Shown here in pieces: positions 33,204 through 42,300 of a stretch of 64,000 nt of DNA. Both the position numbers and the translations under genes were made by a program. Below the pieces are notes generated by a model. It saw only the letters and a program-made list of their open reading frames with translations. It was not told the DNA's origin and searched no databases. The stretch spans positions 1 through 64,000 of the forward strand of contig NZ_JNYE01000036.1 in NCBI RefSeq assembly GCF_000717185.1. The letters run 5' to 3'. This DNA comes from Kitasatospora phosalacinea (lineage in GTDB: Bacteria > Actinomycetota > Actinomycetes > Streptomycetales > Streptomycetaceae). The stretch's first letter is position 1. Each line of letters begins with the position of its first letter.

Positions 33204-33523
33204 GGAACGCGGTGCCGACCCTCGTCGCGATGCTGGCGCTCGCGGGGGGGACCTTCCTCCTCCGGCTCTCCGGCCCGGCCCTGCGCGCCAGGGTCAGCTT
33301 CCCGCAGCGGGTGGAGAAGCTGCTGGAGGCCTCCACCGTGGTCCTGCTGGCCGCACTGACGGCCACCGCGGCGCTCACCGAGGGCCACGCCCTGGCCGGC
33401 GCCGCCCGCCCGCTCGGCGTCCTGGTGGGCGGCCTGCTCGCCTGGCGCAAGGCGCCCTTCCTGGTCGTCGTCCTCGCCGCCGCCGGGGTCACGGCCCTGC
33501 TGAGGCTCGCCGGGGTGAGCTGA
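33200..33523 (+). CDS. azlD: AzlD-family small subunit
   Basis: A 107-residue membrane protein with four hydrophobic stretches (LVAMLALAGGTFLLRLSG; STVVLLAALTATAAL; PLGVLVGGLLAW; FLVVVLAAAGVTALLRL), matching AzlD. It overlaps the azlC stop by four bases and has no separate promoter. The pair would relieve excess branched-chain amino acids, sensibly placed beside an ilvE-type gene. Confidence 0.92.
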   Translation: MRNAVPTLVAMLALAGGTFLLRLSGPALRARVSFPQRVEKLLEASTVVLLAALTATAALTEGHALAGAARPLGVLVGGLLAWRKAPFLVVVLAAAGVTALLRLAGVS

Positions 33524-34642
33524 CCCCCGTCAACAATTCGCATGCGATTAACATCGCGACAAGCCGGACATCTGAGGACTCTTTGGACCTTTCGCGAAAC
33601 AGGAATCCCATATGGCGGATCCGTTGTTGTCGATCGGTGACTGATCGAGTACCGTCAATACAAGCGGCTGCCGGGACGTGACGTGCGGATTGCCTGATTG
33701 TGCTCCATTCCCGTCTGTTGGCCGCCCTGCCGCCGGGAATTCCAGGGAGTTTTCGTGAACGAAGGCACTGCGCCGTTTTTATTAACGGATCTTCAGCGAG
33801 CACATTCCGTGCAGGGGCGGGAGCCGACGGGCCGTCCGGAACCGCTCCGGCCCCGCCGGGAGCACGTGGCCGGGGCCGGGGCGGCATGCGATCCGCGCCG
33901 ATCGCCCCCTGATCCCGCCGGGCCCCGGAGAATGCACCCGGAGCCCCGGCACGACCCTTCCCCCGCGGGGCGGCGCACCTTCGCCCCGCGGGACGCCGGG
34001 GGAGAAATACGGCCGGGTTCCTCCCGTGCTCTCCCGGGGTTTCCGGAGCAGGCCGCCCGGTGCCGGCCCCTCGCATTGCGCGGGGCGCCGAGATCGATAT
34101 CGCGCACCGCCCGGCGTTCTCACGAGGGCGGGGCGCCCCCCTCCCGGCGGCACGCCGAGCCGGGGGCCGACCCGGTCCGGGGACGTGCCGCCGACAGCGC
34201 ACTCCGACGGCCCGACCGACGCCCCGACCGACGCCCCGACCGCCTTCCGCCGGGACCGCCCGCGGCGATTCCCGGGCGCTGCAGAGGTAGGTGAGCGGAC
34301 CCGCCCCCGACTCGCCGCGCGCCGACCCGACCGGGCCGCCACCGCCCCGGGGGTGAGCCGCGGTCCTCCCCGAAGGGCGCGCCCCGCAAGCAGCCGACCC
34401 CACACCCACCACACCCGCCGTGCCCGCGGTCCAGTGGCCGTCCGGCGTGCCCGGGCCCGGACCGCGGCCACCGCGGAGGTCCGGCGCAGTACGACAGCAG
34501 TACGACAGCCGAGCTCAGCATCGAGATGTAGATCGACCAACTCTCCCGCACCGCCCCCGTCGCCGAGACCCCGACCCGTGTCGTGGCCCGGCGGCGGCGC
34601 GCCGCCCAGTAGATCGAATTCCATCCCTGATCGAGGAGCCCG
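33524..34642. other. 1.1-kb stretch without a convincing gene
   Basis: No frame shows the strong third-position GC bias seen in neighbouring genes. The first 250 bases are much more AT-rich than the surroundings and contain the palindrome TCGCATGCGA (33538-33547) and the repeat TCGATC-N7-GATCGA (33630-33648). A stronger hairpin with 11-bp arms CCCGCGGGGCG/CGCCCCGCGGG spans 33962-33992. Short tandem repeats of GACCGACGCCCC lie near 34210. The end holds the ribosome binding site of the LuxR-type gene. A regulatory RNA or decayed gene is possible. Confidence 0.6.
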
Positions 34643-34978
34643 ATGAGCATCACCGACACCCTCAGTCCGCCCGGCCGGAGCTCGTGCCCCGCTGCGGCCG
34701 GGCCCGCTCCGGCCTGCGACCACGCCTGGGACGCGGTCCTGGCCAGGGTGCCCCTGCTCTCCGAGCGCGAGCTCGACGTCTTCCGCCTGCTCGCGAAGGG
34801 GGCGTCCAACCGGACCATCGCGGCCACGCTGCTCATCACGGAGCGCACCGCCAAGGCACATGTCGCGCAGATCCTGTCCAAGCTCGACGTGGAGTCGCGG
34901 CTGCAGGCGGGCATCGCGGGCTTCGCCTGGGAGATGCTCTCCCCGGACGCCGACCGGGCAGTGGGGCTGTCCGCCTAG
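34643..34978 (+). CDS. Small LuxR-type helix-turn-helix protein
   Basis: A 111-residue protein consisting mainly of a GerE/LuxR DNA-binding domain: LLSERELDVFRLLAKGASNRTIAATLLITERTAKAHVAQILSKLDVESR. There is no receiver, PAS or ATPase domain, only about 35 residues before it. Single-domain LuxR proteins of this size are common orphan regulators in streptomycetes. ATG behind GAGGAG with five-base spacing. Targets unknown; no gene cluster is directly attached. Confidence 0.88.
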   Translation: MSITDTLSPPGRSSCPAAAGPAPACDHAWDAVLARVPLLSERELDVFRLLAKGASNRTIAATLLITERTAKAHVAQILSKLDVESRLQAGIAGFAWEMLSPDADRAVGLSA

Positions 34979-34985
34979 TGCCGCG

Positions 34986-35400
34986 TCAGGTCGGGGCTGG
35001 GGTTGGTGTGGCGGCGGGGCGGTGGCATGTCCAGTAGGCGCCGCTCTCGTGGACCCGCACCTCCTCCTGGCCCGGGACGGCGCCGCAGTCCACGCACGCC
35101 AGCGCTCCATCGCCTCCCGGTGCTCGCGTTCCTCCTCGGCCCGGCGCTCGGCCCGCCGCCGCTCATAGGCGGCACGGTCCTGCGGGTTGTCGAGGGCGCC
35201 GGTGAGGGGGTGCAGGCCGTCGAGGCCACACCGCCACCGCACCTGGCCCGTCGGCCCGAGCTGGATGAGCTTGTCGGGGGAGGCGACCACGATGGGGATG
35301 GCGTCGGGGTAGTCGAGCCGGCCGTCCGTCGAGCAGGACTCGGTCCGGCGGCGGTCACGCCAGAACTCGGCCGGGCGGTCGCCGCGATGCGAAAGGAACC
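34986..35400 (-). pseudogene. Frameshifted remnant of a hypothetical protein
   Basis: Reading the minus strand away from 35400, one frame gives a protein-like segment (GDRPAEFWRDRRRTESCS, DGRLDYPDAIPIVVASPDKL, RAAYERRRAERRAEEEREHREAMERWR) with good codon bias. The likeness then continues only in another frame: ACVDCGAVPGQEEVRVHESGAYWTCHR, ending at a TGA at 34986. A one-base shift near 35110 joins them. No start codon with a ribosome binding site exists before the first part, so it seems truncated by the HxlR gene. Family not recognised. Confidence 0.5.
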
Positions 35401-35832
35401 CTATTCGGCGTCGCTCCCCGCGGCGGCGAGTGCGACGTCGTAGTCGAGGCGGGCCCGGTCGATCGCCTCGACATGCCGCTCGGCCCAGCCGGCCAGTTCG
35501 ACCAGGGAGTCGTACAGCTCGCGCGCGATCGGCGTCGCCGTGTACTCGACCTTCGGCGGCACCGTCGGGTAGACGGTCCGGGTCAGCAGGCCGTCGCGCT
35601 CCAGGTTGCGCAGGGTGAGCGTCAGCATCCGGCGGCTGATGCCCCTGACCTGGCGCTCCAACTCGGTGAAACGGGCCGGACCCTGAGTGGTCACCAGCAG
35701 GATGGCGATGCTCCACTTCCCGCTGACCCTGCCGAGGACGTCGAGCACCGAGCAGGCGGCCTGGGTGGCAGGAGTTTCGCACTCCTTCGGGGCGCTGACC
35801 TCGACGGTCACACCGGTGTTCCCCTGGGACAC
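35401..35832 (-). CDS. HxlR-family transcriptional regulator
   Basis: A 143-residue winged-helix regulator: CSVLDVLGRVSGKWSIAILLVTTQGPARFTELERQVRGISRRMLTLTLRNLERDGLLTRTVYPTVPPKVEYTAT is the full HxlR domain. The early cysteine found in redox- or aldehyde-sensing members is present (AACSVLD). GTG at 35832 chosen because it follows AGGAGG at seven bases; an ATG further upstream lies in the operator. Divergent from the Gfo/Idh/MocA oxidoreductase, probably its target. Confidence 0.92.
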   Translation of the reverse strand: MSQGNTGVTVEVSAPKECETPATQAACSVLDVLGRVSGKWSIAILLVTTQGPARFTELERQVRGISRRMLTLTLRNLERDGLLTRTVYPTVPPKVEYTATPIARELYDSLVELAGWAERHVEAIDRARLDYDVALAAAGSDAE

Positions 35833-35855
35833 GAAAGTGCCTCCTTCCACTTTCG
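35832..35855. promoter_or_regulatory. Inverted repeat over the hxlR-type ribosome binding site
   Basis: Arms CGAAAGTG (35832-35839) and CACTTTCG (35848-35855) are perfect and eight bases apart. The repeat covers the start codon and ribosome binding site of the HxlR-type gene and sits 70 bp before the divergent oxidoreductase. It is a likely autoregulatory operator; in mRNA it could also form a hairpin hiding the site. Confidence 0.6.
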
Positions 35856-35924
35856 GTGCATGATCGCAGACCATGATCCCGGCAACAAGACGGGTAGTAC
35901 GAACGCGGAGCGAGGGGTTCCATC

Positions 35925-37025
35925 ATGGCGGGCAGGATTCGGGTCGGGGTTGTCGGGGCTCACGCCGAACGCGGCTGGGGACGTGCGGTCCACCTGCCCG
36001 CCCTCGCGGCCTCCAGGGACGACTACGAGATCGTCGCGGTCGCCGGTACGAGCCAGCAGTCGGCCGACGCGGCAGCCGGCGTCTGGGGTGCCCGGCACGC
36101 CTTCGCCGACGCCCAGAAGCTGATGGAGCACCCCGAGGTCGACCTGGTCACCATCGCCGTCCAACTGCCCCAGCGGGACGGCCTGGTGGACGCGGCGATC
36201 ACGGCCGGCAAGCACGTGTACAGCGAGTGGCCGCTGGCCCTGGACGCGGGGACCGCCGAGCGGTTCCGGGCCGGTGCGGAGGCGGCCGGGGTCCGGGCCG
36301 CGATCGGCCTGCAATCCCGGCACCACCCGATGGTCCGCTACCTGCGCGACCTGGTCACCGAGGGCGCGGTCGGCGAGGTCCTCTCCAGCTCGCTCAGCTA
36401 CTCGATCGCCTCGCCCGAGGTCTGGTCGCAGCGGTACGCGGCGCTCTTCGACGCCACCAAGGGCGTCAACCACGTCGCGGTCGTCGGCGGCCACTCGCTC
36501 GACATGTACGGCTCGATCGTGGGCGGCTTCGCCGAGCTCTCCGCGACCCTGACCACCCGGACCAGCACCATCACCCTCCAGGAGACCGGCGAGCCGCTCG
36601 CGGTCACCTCGCCGGACCAGATCGTGGTGTCGGGCCTGCTGGAGTCCGGCGCCGCCTCGTCGGTCCACTTCATGACGGGCGGCCCGCGCGGCGACGGCTT
36701 CCGCATCGAGGTGCACGGCCGGGCCGGCCGGCTCGTGCTGCACTCCACCGACGACTCGCTGGTGGGTCCGGAGTTCGTCCTCACCCTCGCCAAGGCGAAC
36801 GGCGCCCCCGCCGAGACGCTCGTACTCCCGTCGCGCTACGTCCCGGTTCTCGCCACCGCCCCCGTCCCGGTGAGCAACGTCCACCGCGTCTACGCCGACC
36901 TCGCCCGCGCCATACGCACCGGCGAGCCCTTCGACCCCTCCTTCGCCACTGCGGTCCGCACCCACCGCCTGCTGGACGCGATCAAGGACTCCGCCGCCAT
37001 GGGCGAGCGCCGGCGCCTGGGCTGA
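35925..37025 (+). CDS. Gfo/Idh/MocA-family oxidoreductase
   Basis: A 366-residue NAD(P)-dependent enzyme. The N-terminal Rossmann fold is IRVGVVGAHAERGWGRAVHLPAL. The cofactor/catalytic motif appears as GKHVYSEWPLALD in place of the common EKP, so the lysine of EKP is replaced by tryptophan. The C-terminal substrate domain includes GVNHVAVVGGHSLDMYGSIVGG. In fungi and streptomycetes such Gal80-like variants exist, some without known activity. Divergent from the HxlR regulator. Substrate unknown. Confidence 0.85.
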   Translation: MAGRIRVGVVGAHAERGWGRAVHLPALAASRDDYEIVAVAGTSQQSADAAAGVWGARHAFADAQKLMEHPEVDLVTIAVQLPQRDGLVDAAITAGKHVYSEWPLALDAGTAERFRAGAEAAGVRAAIGLQSRHHPMVRYLRDLVTEGAVGEVLSSSLSYSIASPEVWSQRYAALFDATKGVNHVAVVGGHSLDMYGSIVGGFAELSATLTTRTSTITLQETGEPLAVTSPDQIVVSGLLESGAASSVHFMTGGPRGDGFRIEVHGRAGRLVLHSTDDSLVGPEFVLTLAKANGAPAETLVLPSRYVPVLATAPVPVSNVHRVYADLARAIRTGEPFDPSFATAVRTHRLLDAIKDSAAMGERRRLG

Positions 37026-37081
37026 TTCCCGTGCGGGCATAAGATCTCCCGTGCGGCAACGGCCAAGGGGGAAAAAAAGAC

Positions 37082-37690
37082 ATGGGCGGCGTACAGCGGG
37101 TCGGGGTCTATCTGGCGCATCCTCGGACGGGGAGCTTCAACCACGCGCTGTACGAGGCGGTGGTGGACGAGCTGCGCGGGCGCGGGTGCGAGGTGGCCGG
37201 GCACGACCTGTACGCGGAGGGGTTCGCACCGGTGCTGACCGCCGAGGAGACGGAGACGGTGACTGCGGTCGGCGAGTCCGTCGATCCGCAACTGGCGCTG
37301 CACCGGGCGGAGGTGGCCACACTCGACGCGCTGGTGCTGATCCACCCGAACTGGTGGGGAATGCCGCCGGCCGTGCTGGCCGGGTGGGTCCAGCGAGTAC
37401 TGGTGCCCGGTGTGGCGTACAAGCTGGGCACCGCCGACGGCGAGCCGACCGGCTTGCTGCGGGCCGGCCGGGCGCTGGTGCTGAACACCTCCGACACTCC
37501 GCAGGACCGCGAGCACGACGAGTTCGGCGACCCGCTGCAGCGGATCTGGGCTGCCTGCGTCCTGCCCTACGTGGGCGTGGCGGAGGTCCGGCGGCTCGTC
37601 TTCCGCACGGTCACGGACTCGGTGGACGCCACCCGCGCGCAGTGGCTGCGCCAGGCGCGGCAGGAGGCGGCGGCGCTGCTCGGCGCGTGA
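37082..37690 (+). CDS. NAD(P)H dehydrogenase (quinone), flavodoxin-like fold
   Basis: A 202-residue protein of the KefF/NQO1-like family: RVGVYLAHPRTGSFNHALYEAVVDELRGRG is the FMN/FAD phosphate loop region, and LDALVLIHPNWWGMPPAVLAGWVQRVLVPGVAYKL carries the family's PxWW-type motif (PNWWGMP). It transfers electrons from NAD(P)H to quinones or nitro compounds. ATG behind GGGGGA and a run of seven A. It follows the Gfo/Idh/MocA gene by 56 bp and may share its HxlR control. Confidence 0.9.
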   Translation: MGGVQRVGVYLAHPRTGSFNHALYEAVVDELRGRGCEVAGHDLYAEGFAPVLTAEETETVTAVGESVDPQLALHRAEVATLDALVLIHPNWWGMPPAVLAGWVQRVLVPGVAYKLGTADGEPTGLLRAGRALVLNTSDTPQDREHDEFGDPLQRIWAACVLPYVGVAEVRRLVFRTVTDSVDATRAQWLRQARQEAAALLGA

Positions 37691-37717
37691 CAACCGACCG
37701 CGTGTCCAGCCATCAGG

Positions 37718-37855
37718 GCGAAGGCCCACCAGGGCCGAACCCCAGGCGGTGTAATGGCCCGTGTCCTGCAACGCATCCTCGCCCTGACCACCGCGATCTG
37801 GCACAACCACCACACCGGCCAACCCGTCATGCGCTCGCTGACCGCCTACGACCAC
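37718..37855 (+). mobile_element. C-terminal remnant of a DDE transposase (IS982-like)
   Basis: The frame reads HQGRTPGGVMARVLQRILAL, then TTAIWHNHHTGQPVMRSLTAYDH, which matches the C-terminal end of actinobacterial IS982-type transposases (ending AIWHN...RSL.AYDH). The normal stop after YDH is lost and nothing upstream in the preceding oxidoreductase matches the rest. It marks an old insertion at the boundary of the next cluster. No terminal inverted repeats were found. Confidence 0.7.
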
Positions 37856-37949
37856 CAACCCTTCGCATCAATCATCCAGGAGCGTCGGGCGTCGCCCGGA
37901 GCAGCCGGGGGCCGGTGGGACTCGGTCGGCCTCGGCCCTCCCTGACGGT

Positions 37950-37975
37950 CCGTCGGCCTGCTGGCGGGCCGACGG
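37950..37975. terminator. Hairpin downstream of the minus-strand cluster
   Basis: Perfect 9-bp arms CCGTCGGCC (37950-37958) and GGCCGACGG (37967-37975). Just beside it GGCCGTTCG is repeated three times (about 37978-38004). Placed 114 bp past the MFS stop codon on the minus strand. Confidence 0.5.
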
Positions 37976-38088
37976 TGGGCCGTTCGGGCCGTTCGGGCCG
38001 TTCGGCGGGTGGCGGGACGCCCGCGGCCCGGCTGCCGCAGCGGGCGGGTGCCGGGCCGTGCCCCGCGGGGGCCTGCGGTGGTCCGGGC

Positions 38089-39315
38089 TCAGTCCTGCAG
38101 CGCCCGCCAGCCGGCGAGGGTGGCCAGGGCGAGGCCCGCGCCCGAGAGGGAGAAGGCCACCCGCGCATCGACGTGCTGCGCCAGCGCGGTGACCAGCAGG
38201 CCGGTGAACGGCACCGTGCCGGTCATCGCCACGCCCCACAGGGCCATCACGCGGCCGCGCAGTCCGGGGTCGGACCGCAGCTGGACCAGGGTGTTGGCGG
38301 CGGCGATGAACCAGATGGAGGTCAGGCCGGTGGCGGCCATGGCGACGAACGCCACCGGGGTGGCCGGGGCCCACGCCACGCAGAGGATCGAGGCGCCGGT
38401 GCCCAGGGCGAGCACCCGGACCCGCTGTGCGCTCGGCTCCGGGGCCCCGGCCGCCAGGAGCGCTCCGGGCAGTCCGCCGAGGCCGAAGGCCGCCATCATC
38501 GCCCCGTAGCCGCCGCCGCCCAGGTGCAGTGACCGCTCCACGAGCGGGGGCAGCGCGATGCCCATGCTGAAGATCAGGCCGCTGAACGCCACCATGGGCA
38601 TCAGGGTCCGCAGCAGCGGCGTGCGCCACACGTAGCCGAAGCCCTCGCGGACCTCGCCGCCGCGCTTGGCCCCGCGCGGCGGGGTCACCGTGGACGGGGC
38701 GAGCCGGGTCAGCACCAGCAGCGGCGCGCAGTAGGCCAGCCCGTTGACGGCGAAGCAGGCGGCGGGGCCGGTGGTCGCCAGCAGGGCGCCGGCCGCTCCG
38801 GGCCCGATCACCCGGGCGGCGTTCAGCGCGACCTCCCAGAGCCCGACCGCGCTGGCGACCGCCTTCTCTCCGACCAGGTCGATGACGTAGACCTGCCGGG
38901 CGGGTGCGTCGACGGTGGTGGTCGCACCGGACAGGGCGGACAGGACGAGGATCGGGGCGATCGTCAGCCGGTCCGTCGCCGCGAGCAGGCTGAGCGTCGC
39001 CGCGATGGCCATCAGCAGCGGCTGGGTGATCAGGAGCAGCCTGCGGCGGTCGTAGCGGTCCACCAGGGCGCCCGCCCAGGGGCCGAGCAGCAGGGTGGGG
39101 CCCCAGAAGCAGGCGGTGAGCGCGCTGAGCCACAGCGCGTTGCCGGTCCGCTCCAGGACGACCCAGGACAGGGCGACGCTCTGGGCCATGGAGCCGGAGG
39201 CGGAGGTGAGTTGGCCGAGGAACCACACCCGGAACCTCGGTTCGCGCAGGGCGCCGCCGATGCGGGCGAGCACGCCGGGCGCGCGGGACGGCAGGGTGCC
39301 GGATTCGGTGGACAC
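38089..39315 (-). CDS. MFS transporter (enterobactin-exporter-like)
   Basis: A 408-residue, roughly 12-helix MFS protein of the group with FRVWFLGQLTSASGSMAQSVALSWVVLERTGNALWLSAL and GPWAGALVDRYDRRRLLLITQ. GTTTVDAPARQVYVIDLVG-like residues (SGATTTVDAPARQ) are typical of EntS-type exporters. GTG at 39315 follows GAGGAG. It is the last gene of the minus-strand half of the sugar/carrier-protein locus and probably exports the product. Confidence 0.88.
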   Translation of the reverse strand: MSTESGTLPSRAPGVLARIGGALREPRFRVWFLGQLTSASGSMAQSVALSWVVLERTGNALWLSALTACFWGPTLLLGPWAGALVDRYDRRRLLLITQPLLMAIAATLSLLAATDRLTIAPILVLSALSGATTTVDAPARQVYVIDLVGEKAVASAVGLWEVALNAARVIGPGAAGALLATTGPAACFAVNGLAYCAPLLVLTRLAPSTVTPPRGAKRGGEVREGFGYVWRTPLLRTLMPMVAFSGLIFSMGIALPPLVERSLHLGGGGYGAMMAAFGLGGLPGALLAAGAPEPSAQRVRVLALGTGASILCVAWAPATPVAFVAMAATGLTSIWFIAAANTLVQLRSDPGLRGRVMALWGVAMTGTVPFTGLLVTALAQHVDARVAFSLSGAGLALATLAGWRALQD

Positions 39316-39362
39316 GCTTGCTCCTCGGTGGGTGGGGCCTGGGCAGTGGGACGGGGGGCCGG

Positions 39363-42300
39363 TCAGCGGGGCACCGGGCGGCCGGAGCCCTCCGCCCGGA
39401 CCGGCAGGCGCTCCCACTCCTCCCGGTTCCGGCCGGGCGCGGCGGCCCCCGTCACCGGGTGCAGCACGTAGTGGTGCGGCGCGACGGCGGCCGGGAAGCC
39501 CGGCAGTGCGGCGACCACGGCCCGGTGCAGGTCCTCGGGCCCGACGGCATCTCCGGGCCCGGCGTCCCCGGGCCCGACGGTGGCGTCCTGGCAGGCGACG
39601 TGGGCGACGAGCCGGGGCCCGTCGGGGGTGTCGTCGACGAAGACCTCGGCCGGCCGGCCGGGGAGCGCGGCGGCGACCGCGGCGCGGACGTCGGCCGGGT
39701 GGACCGCGCAGTGGTCGAGGTGCAGCCACTCGGGGCCGCGGTCCGGCGGGGTGAGGCCGGTGGCCAGGACGGCGGCGGTGAGGTCGGGCAGCGGGAGGTC
39801 GCGTTCGGCCGCGCGGACGGCGACCAGCTCGACGGCGCGCAGCAGCGGGTCGGTCCGGTCCCCGGCCAGGTGCGCGGTGTCGACCATCGCGTAGACGTGG
39901 TCGCAGGCCCCGGTGGTGTCGGACGGGCAGTCGCCGACGGTGCGGCTGTGGAAGAAGAAGGTGGCGTCCTGGCGTTCCCAGGCTCCGATCCAGCCGGTCC
40001 TGGTCCGCTCGGACAGCGCGGCGAGGTCGAGTTCGGGCCGGGGGACGACCGGCTGTTCGAGACCGGCCCGGACGTCGTTGAAGAAGGTCGACAGGTTCAG
40101 GTGGACGCCGCGCTCCAGGCCGGTCCGGGCGGTCAGCACGTCCCGGGCGTCGGGGTCGCACTGGCTGTGCAGCAGGTTGCCCATCGAACTGCGCACGACG
40201 GCCCGGACCAGTTCGCCGAAGGTGCCGCCGCCGATCTCGGCCGGGACGACGGCGTTGCTCAGCGCGTTGCCGACCAGCGGCGCGATCTCGGGGAAGACGC
40301 GGTTGCCGAGGACGGTCTTGAAGGCCACGGTCCGGTTGCCGGTGGCGGTGGCCAGGGCGACGGCGACCGCGGCGAGCAGCACGGCGGAGGTGCCGGTCCG
40401 GTGCCGGTCGGCGATCCGGCGGAGCGCTTCGGTGAGGGCCGGGGAGCACATCTCCATGCGGCGGAAGCGGTACCGGTCCGGCGGCAGGAGCGGGCCGGGG
40501 AAGTTGGTCTGCGGCATGGCCCGCAGGTGTGCGGCGGTCCGGGCGAGGCCCGCTTCGGAGAGTTTCCGGCCGGCCGCCGAGGTCTCGTACGCGGCCCGGT
40601 CGAGCGGTTGCGGGACGGGCTCCGGCAGTTCGGCCCGCGGGCCGTCGGCGAGCAGGGCGGCCAGTTCCCCGGTGAGCACGGCGGCGGCTCCGCCGTCGGC
40701 GAGGACGTGCGAGAGCACCAGGGTGATCCGGGCGGGGGCGCCGTCGACGGTGACGACGCAGGGCCGCACCGGCCACTCCTCGTCGAGTGCGAAGGTGCGT
40801 CCGAGCAGGCGGGCGCGGTGCCGGTCGAGGACCTGGTCGGCGGTGCCCGGGTCGGCGGGGGCGATCAGCACCTCGACCGTGCCCGCGGCCGGGACCTCCT
40901 GCCGCGGGGTGCCGTCGGGGGCGGTCACGACCCGGGTGCGGAGCGCCTCGTGGCGGTGCACCAGGCGTCCGAGGCAGGCGAGCGCGGTGGGCAGGTCGCG
41001 GCCGGGCGGGACCGGCACGGTCACGTGCAGGTTGAAGTAGTGCGCCTCCTCCCCCATCCACCGGGAGTCGTTCCACAGCAGCCGCTGGCCCCACATCAGG
41101 GGGCCGGGCGGCCGCGGGGTGCCGGTGAAGGCGAGCGGGGCGTACCGGAGGGGCGCGTACTTGTGGGGGTCGCCGTAGTCGTCGGCGCCGGTCCAGGAGC
41201 CGGGGCGCAGGTGCCCGTTGAACGGGAGGTCCTGGTCGGTGCGCATGGCGGGCCGGGGGTGGTCGAGGTGGAGCAGCGGGTCGTCGAAGCGGCGCAGTTC
41301 GCCGTCCTCGGCGAGGCGGCGCACCACGTCCTCGTCCTCGCCGCCCCAGCCCTCGAAGCGCTCGTCGAACCCGCCGATCCGGTGCAGTGCGCCGCTCCGG
41401 GCCCAGAGCGCGCCGCCGGGCGGTTCGCGGAGCAGGACGCCGCGCAGCCGGTCGAGCGGGACGTCCGGTTCGCCGTGGACGCAGCGCCGGGTGAGGGCGG
41501 TGGCGGTGGCGGGGGCGTCGAGGGAGAGCGACCGGTCGCAGCAGACGTGCGCGGTGTGGCCGAGCTCGGTCAGGCGCCGGGCGTTGCGGCGGACGAAGGA
41601 GCGGTCGGCGAGGATGTCGGCGTCGAGGACGCAGGTGAGGGTGGAGCGGTCGTGGTCGCGGTCCGCGGCGAGGCCGAGGTTGACGGTCCAGGACTTGTTG
41701 AAGCGGCCCTCGTGGGCGGCGAACAGGTACCGGTCGGCGAGGGGTTCGACCAGCTCGCGCACGTACGGCCGGTCGTCGGTCTCCACGACGGTGACCCGGA
41801 TCGGCCCGTCCCGGTAGTCCTGGTCGTGCAGGGCGAGCAGGCAGGCGAGCAGGTTGCGGGTGCGGCCGCCGCGGGTGCGGTCCCGGAACGGGACGACGAC
41901 GTGGACGGACGGCCCGTCGGCGGGCCGGGCCGGGGCCGGCCGGTGGCGGGCCCCGGCGGCGAGGGCGCGCAGCGCGGCGGTGTCCGGTGCGGCGGCGCCG
42001 GGTGCGTGGCGGTCGCCGAGGTGGTGGTCGAGCCAGATCTCGCCGTCGGTGCGGGCGGTGAGCGCGGCGAGTGCGGCGCGTTCCGGGGAGGAGTCGAGCA
42101 GCGGGGCGAGCCGTTCGGCGAGCGCCCGGTGGCGCTGCGGGTCGGCCGGTGCGGCGACGAGGGCGGCGTGGGCGGCCCGGGCGCCGGGTTCGGTCGCGGC
42201 CAGCGCGCGGGTGCGGCCGTCGACGGCGGCGAAGGCGGCCCGGCTGAGCTCCCAGTAGCCGGCGGTGGCGGCCGGGACGGCGGGGTCGTGGGCGAGGACG

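Noticed and set aside
33694..34294. Plus-strand frame with GGGAG before a GTG at 33755
   Set aside because: Codon third positions are not GC-biased and the protein is Arg/Pro-rich without any family likeness; treated as non-coding.
34120..34914. Minus-strand frame with a hydrophobic IYISMLSSAVVLLSYC stretch
   Set aside because: Runs antisense through the LuxR-type gene and non-coding DNA; only one short hydrophobic piece and no start context.
37978..38004. Three GGCCGTTCG repeats as a possible CRISPR or origin iteron
   Set aside because: Too short, no spacers, no cas or replication genes; simple slippage repeat.
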